From assembly GCA_905215035.1 (NCBI GenBank), contig CAJMOJ010000078.1, positions 1-8,104 of the forward strand: 8,104 bases of DNA, read 5' to 3'. Positions 1 through 5,368 of this stretch are shown piece by piece; positions within the stretch are counted from its first letter, which is position 1, and every line of letters begins with the position of its first letter. Below the pieces are notes generated by a model. That model ran no database searches and was not told the DNA's origin. It saw nothing but the letters and a program-made list of their open reading frames with translations. The position numbers and the translations under genes are program-made. This stretch comes from an uncultured bacterium (GTDB lineage: Bacteria; Actinomycetota; Coriobacteriia; Coriobacteriales; Eggerthellaceae).

Positions 1-13
1 CTATAAAAACGAT

Positions 14-47
14 ATAAATCTCTGTAGGTGCCTCTGCAGAGATTTAT
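14..47 (+). terminator. Strong hairpin, probable terminator of the gene left of the window
   Basis: Positions 14-24 (ATAAATCTCTG) and 37-47 form a perfect 11-bp stem. It can grow inward by a T-G, an A-T and a G-C pair, leaving a loop of about 6 nt. The plus-strand side is followed by CTTTCT and further T-rich stretches (64-68, 79-82, 84-89). The minus-strand side is followed within a few bases by TTTTT (complement of 5-9), so it could act in both directions. There is no coding sequence between it and atpG, so it most simply ends the preceding transcript. A 5' leader structure for atpG is the alternative. Confidence 0.6.
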
Positions 48-54
48 CTTTCTG

Positions 55-82
55 ATAAGTACCTTTTTAATAAGTACCTTTT
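55..82 (+). repeat. Tandem direct repeat of 13 nt, period 15
   Basis: ATAAGTACCTTTT occurs at 55-67 and again, identical, at 70-82, separated by two bases. It lies between the hairpin at 14-47 and the atpG leader. Each unit ends in a T-run, so the pair may simply extend the T-rich tail of the terminator. It could also be a two-site protein-binding element. The function is unknown. Confidence 0.6.
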
Positions 83-161
83 GTTTTTTGGAATACACAT
101 AGATTGATAGATTTATTGAGATTACAAGTCTATAAGGAGTTTGGGTTGCAATTGGGGTAAC

Positions 162-186
162 TTGTATTAGGCTAGTACTAATACAA
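162..186 (+). repeat. Perfect 9-bp inverted repeat in the atpG leader
   Basis: TTGTATTAG (162-170) and CTAATACAA (178-186) are exact reverse complements around a 7-nt centre (171-177). The element ends 15 nt before the atpG Shine-Dalgarno sequence at 202-206. It could be a dimeric repressor operator or a 5' UTR hairpin affecting ribosome access. It has no T-run after it, so a terminator is unlikely. Confidence 0.55.
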
Positions 187-201
187 TGAGGGGATAGTAA
201 T

Positions 202-206
202 AGGAG
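202..206 (+). promoter_or_regulatory. Ribosome binding site deciding the atpG start
   Basis: AGGAG at 202-206 lies 9 nt before ATG 216 but only 3 nt before the in-frame GTG at 210. This spacing favours ATG 216, which also gives the family-typical N-terminus MANLAAIRKRI. Confidence 0.75.
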
Positions 207-215
207 ATAGTGCGC

Positions 216-1169
216 ATGGCCAACTTAGCGGCAATCCGTAAGCGTATTGCTTCGGTTACATCGACGCGGCAGATTACCTCCACTATGGAGATGGTGGCAC
301 GCACAAAGATCTTTAAAGCGCAAGGACGTGTTGAGCGTGCGGAACCCTACGCTAAAGCGATGCGTGCATTGCTTAGTAATTTAGCAGATAAATACGCTGA
401 ATCTGTTCCGCTTGCAACTCCCCATGATGAAATTCGTCGTTCATTAGTTATCTTGATTGGTTCTGATCGGGGACTTGCGGGGCATTTTAATCAAGATATT
501 ATTCGTCGTGGTGAGTCACTTATTACTTCATTACGTGCCGAAGGGAAAGAGGTTGATCTCATTCTTTGCGGTAAGGTTTTAATCAACTATTTTACCTATC
601 GCAATGAAAAGCCTGTATTAGCCTTTAGAGATTTATCTGAAAAGCCTCATGTTGATGAATCAAATACAATCGCTGAGTATTTGGTTCATCAATACCTTGA
701 TAACAAGATTGATGAGGTGTTTGCACTCTACAATCATCATCGTAAACATTCGGTAGAGCAAATTCCTGTTCAATGGCGTCTTATGCCTATCGATATGAGT
801 ATTTTTGACACACAACGGGTACAGATTGGTCGACAGGGTATTTCTGAACGTGACCCTCGACTAAAAAATCTTGAAGGTCCTATCAACTATGAGCCAAGTC
901 GTGAATTTGTGTTAGAGCGATTGTTGCCTGAATATCTATCGGGATATTTGTATTACATGTTAATTAATTCAGCAGCAGGTGAACAGGTATCCCGTCGGGC
1001 TGCCATGAAAAATGCTACTGATAATGCCGATGAAATCTTGCATGATTTGCATTTGCTTTATAACCATGTACGGCAAGATGCGATTACTACAGAAATTAAT
1101 GAGATTGTTGGTGGTGCTGAAGGGTTATCAGACAGTGATAGTAAGCGCTCTTCTCGCGGTATGTTCTAA
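216..1169 (+). CDS. atpG: F1F0 ATP synthase gamma subunit
   Basis: This is the central rotor-shaft subunit of F1, which couples c-ring rotation to catalysis in the alpha3beta3 head on the cytoplasmic side of the membrane. Both diagnostic ends are present. The N-terminal coiled-coil helix is at about residues 1-55 (MANLAAIRKRI, then RQITSTMEMVA near 18-28). The C-terminal helix is at about 245-302 (SAAGEQVSRRAAMKNATDN, then LLYNHVRQDAI and INEIVGGAEGL). The Rossmann-like middle contains SDRGLAGHFN (83-92), where family members usually have a second Gly rather than His. At 317 aa it is longer than the usual 285-300. The extra length lies before the YEPSREFVLERLLPEY segment (about 195-222) and in a Ser-rich C-terminal tail (305-317). 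The start ATG 216 was chosen over GTG 210 from the AGGAG position. Atypically, no atpD/atpC follows (the next gene is convergent) and a non-coding leader with a hairpin precedes it. Confidence 0.95.
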   Translation: MANLAAIRKRIASVTSTRQITSTMEMVARTKIFKAQGRVERAEPYAKAMRALLSNLADKYAESVPLATPHDEIRRSLVILIGSDRGLAGHFNQDIIRRGESLITSLRAEGKEVDLILCGKVLINYFTYRNEKPVLAFRDLSEKPHVDESNTIAEYLVHQYLDNKIDEVFALYNHHRKHSVEQIPVQWRLMPIDMSIFDTQRVQIGRQGISERDPRLKNLEGPINYEPSREFVLERLLPEYLSGYLYYMLINSAAGEQVSRRAAMKNATDNADEILHDLHLLYNHVRQDAITTEINEIVGGAEGLSDSDSKRSSRGMF

Positions 1170-1210
1170 CTGTGTGGTAATGAGAGTATGTTTTTATAGG
1201 ATATGAGCGT

Positions 1211-1690
1211 TTAGATATGGTGCTTAGCGCTTATTTCGGTAACTACAATACGAATAACACATGTTTTCATAAGCGTTGTTTGTGGGAATTCGAGCTGTTT
1301 TTGTGTAGGGTCAAGATGATGGATAATGCGATTTAAAGCATGTGTCTTAGTCTCAGGATCTGAAATAAATTCTGCACAACCATATCCCACAATGCTACTG
1401 TAGTGCCAGCTATATCTACAGGGATTAGTAGACGTAGGAGTTATGAGTGCGCATTCGCTCTCCATTTGAAAAGCAACAAAAGGGTTTTTTTGAAGGATAT
1501 CAATCTTTCTTCCTTCGGTGGCGCTGTGGAAGTAGAGGATAAGAGTGTCTTCTTGCCACTCATGACCAAAGTTAACCGCAACCAGATATGGTTTCTCTTC
1601 GTCAATTAGGGCGAGATGCAAGACATCGCATGAACTAAGTATCTTGTTACGTTCGAGTGGATCAGTAATTTCGCGGTCGTGTCTTCTCAT
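1211..1690 (-). CDS. PPOX-fold (NimA-like) flavin-binding protein
   Basis: A 159-aa protein of the pyridoxamine 5'-phosphate oxidase-like split-barrel family, closest in style to the NimA / nitroimidazole-reductase-related group. The family hallmarks are the N-terminal RRHDREITD (2-10), LALIDEEKPYLVAVNFG (26-42), YFHSATEGRKIDIL (53-66) and the barrel strand YSSIVGYGCAEFI (97-109), ending in EISAKHH. The length is normal and the gene looks intact. These proteins bind FMN or a related flavin. Some members reduce 5-nitroimidazoles to amines, but most are uncharacterised, so drug resistance should not be assumed. ATG 1690 lies 20 nt after the symporter stop with no obvious terminator between them, suggesting co-transcription, although the Shine-Dalgarno sequence is weak. 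It converges on atpG with a 41-nt gap lacking a clear hairpin. Confidence 0.85.
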   Translation of the reverse strand: MRRHDREITDPLERNKILSSCDVLHLALIDEEKPYLVAVNFGHEWQEDTLILYFHSATEGRKIDILQKNPFVAFQMESECALITPTSTNPCRYSWHYSSIVGYGCAEFISDPETKTHALNRIIHHLDPTQKQLEFPQTTLMKTCVIRIVVTEISAKHHI

Positions 1691-1710
1691 AATCTTAGCT
1701 ATCTTAGTGC

Positions 1711-3132
1711 TTATTTGGATTCAAGGACAGGAATAGGTGAGTCATCTTGTTCTTCGATATGGTTTTTGTAGACGTAATAGTTGGTCTGACGGGCAACCAT
1801 GCCTGAAAGCAATAAAACCATGATGATATTGGGGATAGCCATAAGAGCATTACCAATATCTGAAATAGTCCAAACAATATCACCAATGCCAATAGCACCT
1901 AAAAAGGCAGCTGCAACGTAGAGAACCTGGTACGGTTTAACGGCGCGTTTTCCAAAAAGATAAGTGATACAGCGATTTCCGTAATATGACCAGCCAAGAA
2001 TAGTTGAATAGGAAAAAGCAACCATACCAATTACTAACAGTGGTGTGCCAAGATAAGGAATTTCAGCAAACGCCAAACTTGCTAATTGGGCACCAGAAAA
2101 AATGGTTGGGTTTGCAAGAATAGTTTCTTGAATCTCAGGATAGGCAAGCATGGTTGACACCATGACAATACCCGTGAGAGCGCAAATGACTACGGTTGAC
2201 CAGAAGGTGCCGGTCATGGCAACAAGAGATTGCTCTGCAGGATTTTTAGTACGTGCAGCCGAAGCAATAATCGGTGCGGATCCGAGACCCGATTCGTTGG
2301 AAAACAGTCCTCGTGCACAACCAAACTGAAGGGCAACCATGATGCCAGAACCGACTGCGCCACCAAAGGCCGCTTGAGAAGTAAAGGCGCATTCGAAAAT
2401 AAGCATAATTGCCTGACCAAGAAAAGGGGCATTCATGCAAAGAATAACAATGCATCCAACGGCATACCCAATCGCCATAATGGGTACAAGTGCTTCACAA
2501 ACTTTGGTGATGAATTTGACGCCACCAAAAATTACAGCAGCAACGGCAATAACAATAATGATGCCAATAATCCAATTGGGAACTGTTACGCCTGAAGAGG
2601 TAAGAATGCCCGTCATTGCAGATGATTGAACCGCGCTCCCGGTGCCAATGGCTGCGATAGCAGCAAACAACGCAAACGATCCTGCACCTAATTTAGCATA
2701 CCAGGGTACTTTTCCATTTTTAATGAAGCCACGACGCCATGCATACATCGCACCACCAAGCATCTCATTGTTGTGGTCTTTAACACGATATTTAATAGCT
2801 GCAAAAACTTCTGTGTATTTTGTTGCCATACCAAAAATACCGGTAAGCCACATCCAAAAGATTGCTCCAGGACCTCCTGCAAGAATAGCGGTAGCAACAC
2901 CAACGATTGATCCTGTGCCAATTGTCGCAGCAAGCGCGGTAGCAAGTGCACCAAAAGGAGAAACGTCACCTTGTGCATGAGCGTCGCGTTTGAGTGAGAG
3001 CTTGATTGCTAACGGAAGCTTTCGTTGGATGAAACCTGTGCGGATCGTGAGATATAAATGAGAGCCCAGCAAAAGAATGATCATTGCTGGGCCCCACACA
3101 AAGGCGTCTATTTGTTCTAGGATCTCAAACAA
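1711..3132 (-). CDS. Alanine/glycine:cation symporter (AGCS family)
   Basis: A 473-aa polytopic membrane protein that imports small neutral amino acids (alanine or glycine type) with Na+ or H+. The family features are clear. WGPAMIILLLGSHLYLTIRTG (13-33) forms the first membrane segment. ALAATIGTGSIVGVATAI (66-83) is the substrate/ion-site loop. GGPGAIFWMWLTGIFG (86-101) is the AGCS signature region. GGAMYAWRRG (126-135) replaces the more usual GGPMYY. GTGSAVQ ends at Gln169. Roughly eleven hydrophobic segments follow the family pattern, ending in a short charged cytoplasmic tail. The start is TTG 3132. In-frame stops lie just upstream, and the only other upstream options are ATT/ATA codons, so TTG is preferred although no good Shine-Dalgarno sequence precedes it. 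It sits 53 nt after acpP and 20 nt before the NimA-like gene on the same strand. The exact substrate is not determinable. Confidence 0.92.
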   Translation of the reverse strand: MFEILEQIDAFVWGPAMIILLLGSHLYLTIRTGFIQRKLPLAIKLSLKRDAHAQGDVSPFGALATALAATIGTGSIVGVATAILAGGPGAIFWMWLTGIFGMATKYTEVFAAIKYRVKDHNNEMLGGAMYAWRRGFIKNGKVPWYAKLGAGSFALFAAIAAIGTGSAVQSSAMTGILTSSGVTVPNWIIGIIIVIAVAAVIFGGVKFITKVCEALVPIMAIGYAVGCIVILCMNAPFLGQAIMLIFECAFTSQAAFGGAVGSGIMVALQFGCARGLFSNESGLGSAPIIASAARTKNPAEQSLVAMTGTFWSTVVICALTGIVMVSTMLAYPEIQETILANPTIFSGAQLASLAFAEIPYLGTPLLVIGMVAFSYSTILGWSYYGNRCITYLFGKRAVKPYQVLYVAAAFLGAIGIGDIVWTISDIGNALMAIPNIIMVLLLSGMVARQTNYYVYKNHIEEQDDSPIPVLESK

Positions 3133-3185
3133 GTGTATAAGAGCCGTTCTAATTTACTAAAAGACAAATTTTCGGAGCGACAAAT

Positions 3186-3410
3186 TTAGTCAACGAGGCT
3201 TGCGACATAATCAACCAAGTCGCCAACGGTGTCGAGACCTTCAGGGTCACCAAAGTCGATGTCACATTCCTCTTCAAGTTCAGAAATAAGCTCAACCATG
3301 TCAAGAGAATCAATCTCTAAAGATTCAAATGTTGATTCTACGGTTACATCAGCAGGGTCAATGTCAAGGTTGTCGCTCAAAATGCGTTTTACTGATTCTA
3401 ATACGTCCAT
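3186..3410 (-). CDS. acpP: Acyl carrier protein
   Basis: A 74-aa acidic four-helix carrier protein that holds growing fatty-acyl chains on a 4'-phosphopantetheine arm during type II fatty acid synthesis in the cytoplasm. The attachment motif DSLDMVEL is present, with the modified serine at residue 35. It is followed by the acidic recognition helix (ELISELEEECDIDF). Length and charge are normal. ATG 3410 has a good ribosome binding site (GGAAGG about 7 nt upstream). No fab, plsX or rnc gene is next to it in this window. Instead it leads into the AGCS symporter. A dedicated carrier for another pathway is possible, but the sequence looks like an ordinary fatty-acid ACP. Confidence 0.95.
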   Translation of the reverse strand: MDVLESVKRILSDNLDIDPADVTVESTFESLEIDSLDMVELISELEEECDIDFGDPEGLDTVGDLVDYVASLVD

Positions 3411-3440
3411 AGTTTTCCTTCCAAAAAATACGTGCTACAA

Positions 3441-3448
3441 ACTATAGC
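3441..3448 (-). promoter_or_regulatory. Candidate extended -10 promoter of acpP
   Basis: On the minus strand, TGC-TATAGT gives a -10 hexamer (TATAGT, 3441-3446) with an extended-10 TG one base upstream. The -35 region is poor (TTAGGC or GTTAGG at 15-16 nt spacing), as is usual for extended -10 promoters. A transcript would start near 3434 and leave a leader of about 25 nt before ATG 3410. This was read by eye. Confidence 0.45.
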
Positions 3449-3514
3449 AAGGTCTTTATAAGCCTAACTCTATTAGTGTATCGGTTTATAAGTATTTCAT
3501 ACGATCTAAGTGGA

Positions 3515-3549
3515 GCGATGGTAGATTATATGTCGGTTTTGACCATCGC
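3515..3549. repeat. 8-bp inverted repeat between the GNAT gene and acpP
   Basis: GCGATGGT (3515-3522) and ACCATCGC (3542-3549) are perfect reverse complements around a 19-nt AT-rich centre. It lies after the acetyltransferase stop and about 95 nt upstream of the acpP promoter. No T-run follows on either strand, so it is a weak terminator candidate. A looped operator site is the alternative. Confidence 0.4.
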
Positions 3550-3586
3550 GGTTTCTACGACTTTTGAGATTTCTTGCGGTTTTACC

Positions 3587-4243
3587 TTAATTAGCTGGAA
3601 ACATCATGCATCGTTCTTTGATTGGCGTCGTTGGCGATTCAAGTACTTCGAGAGTTGTGAAACCATAATGCTGATACATTGCTTCGAGTTCATCGGAATA
3701 CGTCTCCAAAAAAACTGGAAGATTGTTTTTTTGTGCGTAGGCTAAAACAGGTTTAAAAAGCTCGTTCATAGTTCCTGTGTGCTGAAACTCTTTTTTAACT
3801 CCAATGTTGACGATGTGAATATAGTCATTATCACCAACAACATCAGGGTACCATTCAAAATCAGATACAGGCCACATAATGGTTTGCTGCAAAAATACCA
3901 GACCAGCCTGCTTGTCTCCCAAACAAGGATCCTCTTTGACAGCGTCCATAGAAAGCTGCTCGTAATAGGTGTTGGGGTTGCTTTGTTCAGAACGTTGGTA
4001 ACCGATAAAGCATCCATTTGCATCAGGGGTACAATAGACTCGTTGGGCCGGTACACCTGACGTGATAAATGAACGCATTATGGTTTGAGAAATCTGCTCT
4101 ACCTGATCTCCTTTGGCACGAATTCCTTCAAGAAAGGTCCGTGTGTAAGGCTCTGTTTCGTATACTTTCCCCATCCAGACAATAAGATCTTGGATTAGAT
4201 CTGTTTGATCGGGAGAAACTGTTATGAGGTCTTGGATGTTCAT
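3587..4243 (-). CDS. GNAT family N-acetyltransferase, substrate unknown
   Basis: A 218-aa protein whose C-terminal half fits the GCN5-related N-acetyltransferase fold. The strand/loop VNIGVKKEFQHTGTMNELF (145-163) occupies the acetyl-CoA-binding motif A position. It is followed by a helix (KPVLAYAQ), then PVFLETYSDELEAMYQHYGF (176-195), the typical motif B strand and Y-x-x-x-GF element. The pyrophosphate loop is Q-H-T-G-T-M, so the usual final Gly/Ala is Met159. The N-terminal 100 residues are less recognisable and likely shape the acceptor site. ATG 4243 has a good ribosome binding site (AAGGAAG) about 5 nt upstream. It is divergent from the FNT gene and co-directional with acpP 176 nt downstream. 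The acceptor (small molecule, antibiotic or protein) cannot be told from the sequence. Confidence 0.75.
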   Translation of the reverse strand: MNIQDLITVSPDQTDLIQDLIVWMGKVYETEPYTRTFLEGIRAKGDQVEQISQTIMRSFITSGVPAQRVYCTPDANGCFIGYQRSEQSNPNTYYEQLSMDAVKEDPCLGDKQAGLVFLQQTIMWPVSDFEWYPDVVGDNDYIHIVNIGVKKEFQHTGTMNELFKPVLAYAQKNNLPVFLETYSDELEAMYQHYGFTTLEVLESPTTPIKERCMMFPAN

Positions 4244-4276
4244 AAAGCTTCCTTTTCTTTGTGTCGTTCAATCAAG

Positions 4277-4282
4277 ATGATA
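4277..4282 (-). promoter_or_regulatory. Candidate -10 element for the GNAT gene
   Basis: On the minus strand the hexamer is TATCAT, one mismatch from consensus. Transcription would begin about 27 nt before ATG 4243. The -35 region (around TGCGTT at 17-nt spacing) is poor and overlaps the inverted repeat at 4298-4316. Weak, visual call. Confidence 0.25.
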
Positions 4283-4297
4283 TTGCAAGTATTTTTG

Positions 4298-4316
4298 TTA
4301 ACGCATGCTTCGTTAA
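4298..4316. repeat. TTAACG / CGTTAA inverted repeat
   Basis: TTAACG (4298-4303) and CGTTAA (4311-4316) are perfect arms around CATGCTT. With one bulged base the match extends outward to TTGTTAACG against CGTTAAACAA. It sits at the presumed -35 region of the acetyltransferase gene in the divergent intergenic region, a fitting place for a repressor operator. Confidence 0.4.
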
Positions 4317-4340
4317 ACAATCGTAAAATTGTACCGTATT

Positions 4341-4374
4341 CGCCACTAAACAAACAATTGCGCCTTCAGTGGCG
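4341..4374. repeat. CGCCACT / AGTGGCG inverted repeat
   Basis: CGCCACT (4341-4347) and AGTGGCG (4368-4374) are exact 7-bp reverse complements around 20 nt, and stand out as GC-rich in an AT-rich intergenic stretch. TGTTTT follows on the plus strand. No gene would end here in either direction, so a terminator has no obvious client. A two-half-site regulator box serving the divergent GNAT and FNT genes is more plausible. Confidence 0.4.
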
Positions 4375-4470
4375 TGTTTTCGAACACCCTCCATGAGTTT
4401 ATCTATACTTTTCTACACATCAAACTTATTGTGAGTTTTTAATCTTGGGTAGCTGGTAATCAAGAGTGCC

Positions 4471-4480
4471 CATACGTATG
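4471..4480. promoter_or_regulatory. CATACGTATG palindrome upstream of the FNT gene
   Basis: This is a perfect 10-bp palindrome. It lies directly upstream of TATGAT (4488-4493), a one-mismatch -10 hexamer that would start transcription near 4500, about 20 nt before ATG 4520. The -35 region is poor (AGTGCC), which would suit an activator-dependent promoter or an operator in the spacer. The identity of any regulator is unknown. Confidence 0.35.
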
Positions 4481-4509
4481 AGTTGCATATGATAGAGAGC
4501 TACTTGTTT

Positions 4510-4514
4510 GGAGG
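4510..4514 (+). promoter_or_regulatory. Ribosome binding site deciding the FNT start
   Basis: GGAGG at 4510-4514 lies 5 nt before ATG 4520. The longer reading from TTG 4508 would place the start codon over this site, and ATG 4516 runs into a stop almost at once. ATG 4520 is therefore the start. Confidence 0.8.
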
Positions 4515-4519
4515 CATGT

Positions 4520-5356
4520 ATGGCTGAAACCCCTCAGCAAAAAATTTCGTTTGACGCCCTGGCTCCTGCCGCAATTGAAGCAAAGGCTGAAGCGCTCGGT
4601 GTAACTAAAACCGCTATGTCTTTTAAGCAAAGTTTCTTGCTTTCTATTATGGCAGGTGCGTTTATCTCTCTGGGTGCAATGTATTTTTGCCTTGTTGTGG
4701 GGGATCCTGATCTTCCTTTTGCGGTACAGCGCGTGTTTGGTGCTTGCCTCTTTAGTTTAGGCTTATTGTTGGTTGTGGTATGCGGCGCTGAGTTATTCAC
4801 CGGAAACACTATGATTGTTATGACAGCGGCGTCTAAAAAGATTCCCTGGTCGGCTGTTTGGAAAAATTGGATAATTGTTTTTTTTGGTAACTTGTTAGGT
4901 GCTCTGGTTATGGTGGGAATTGTTTATCTCACTAAATTCCAGGCTATGAATGGTGGCATTGTTGGTGACACTATGGTGAGCGTCGCTTATGGCAAAATGA
5001 CAGGTGATTGGCTCACTTTGTTTGCAAAAGGCATCATGTGTAACTTCTTAGTTTGTTTAGGCGTATGGATTGCTTATGCAAGTAGAAGCGTTGCTGATAA
5101 GATGCTTGGTATTTTGCTTCCTATCAGTGCATTTGTTGCTTGTGGATTTGAGCATTGTGTGGCAAACATGTTTTTCATGCCGATGGGTTGCTTGCTGTCA
5201 GCAACAGGAACGGTTGTGGCGGGGTGTGATCCGGCTATGATGAATATTGTGGGTTGCTTGTGGAATTGGTCGGCTACGGTACCGGGCAATATTGTAGGAG
5301 GCGCTCTGTTCGTTGGTATGATGTATTGGTGGAGCTACCATAAAAAAGAACAGTAA
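4520..5356 (+). CDS. Formate/nitrite transporter (FNT) family channel, FocA-like
   Basis: A 278-aa inner-membrane channel of the pentameric FNT family, which moves formate, nitrite or a similar small anion. Both family signatures are visible: VVCGAELFTGNTMIV (86-100), containing the omega-loop threonine, and KGIMCNFLVCLGVWIA (170-185). The pore histidine is His212 in GFEHCVANMFFMP (209-221). Six hydrophobic segments fit the family, with a cytoplasmic N-terminal stretch of about 35 residues and a short basic C-terminus. Length matches E. coli FocA (285 aa). No pflB, fdh or nir gene adjoins it, so formate versus nitrite cannot be decided. FocA-type formate handling fits a fermenting anaerobe. 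It ends 12 nt from the convergent lysR stop and is divergent from the GNAT gene. Confidence 0.92.
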   Translation: MAETPQQKISFDALAPAAIEAKAEALGVTKTAMSFKQSFLLSIMAGAFISLGAMYFCLVVGDPDLPFAVQRVFGACLFSLGLLLVVVCGAELFTGNTMIVMTAASKKIPWSAVWKNWIIVFFGNLLGALVMVGIVYLTKFQAMNGGIVGDTMVSVAYGKMTGDWLTLFAKGIMCNFLVCLGVWIAYASRSVADKMLGILLPISAFVACGFEHCVANMFFMPMGCLLSATGTVVAGCDPAMMNIVGCLWNWSATVPGNIVGGALFVGMMYWWSYHKKEQ

Positions 5357-5368
5357 TTAAATATTGCT

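Noticed and set aside
146..160. Tiny leader ORF (TTG CAA TTG GGG TAA) after AAGGAG at 134-139
   Set aside because: Four codons with a TTG start, and nothing links it to a known attenuator. The AAGGAG match could be chance.
210..215. GTG 210 as the atpG start (two extra residues)
   Set aside because: Only 3 nt from AGGAG. ATG 216 has normal spacing and the family-typical N-terminus.
1170..1210. Possible bidirectional terminator between atpG and the NimA-like gene
   Set aside because: I could find no convincing stem in this 41-nt gap.
2230..2980. Plus-strand open frames of 64-121 codons antisense to the symporter
   Set aside because: The products have an odd composition (Asn-, Ala- or Pro-rich), as expected from reading a membrane-protein gene backwards.
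3163..3187. Direct repeat GACAAATTT at 3163-3171 and 3179-3187 around the acpP stop
   Set aside because: Short, AT-rich and partly inside the coding end, so probably coincidence.
3476..3745. 89-codon plus-strand open frame over the GNAT 3' end and the intergenic region
   Set aside because: It is mostly antisense to the acetyltransferase, with no ribosome binding site and no family features.
4508..4519. TTG 4508 as the FNT start (four extra residues)
   Set aside because: It overlaps its own ribosome binding site, and ATG 4520 fits GGAGG perfectly.
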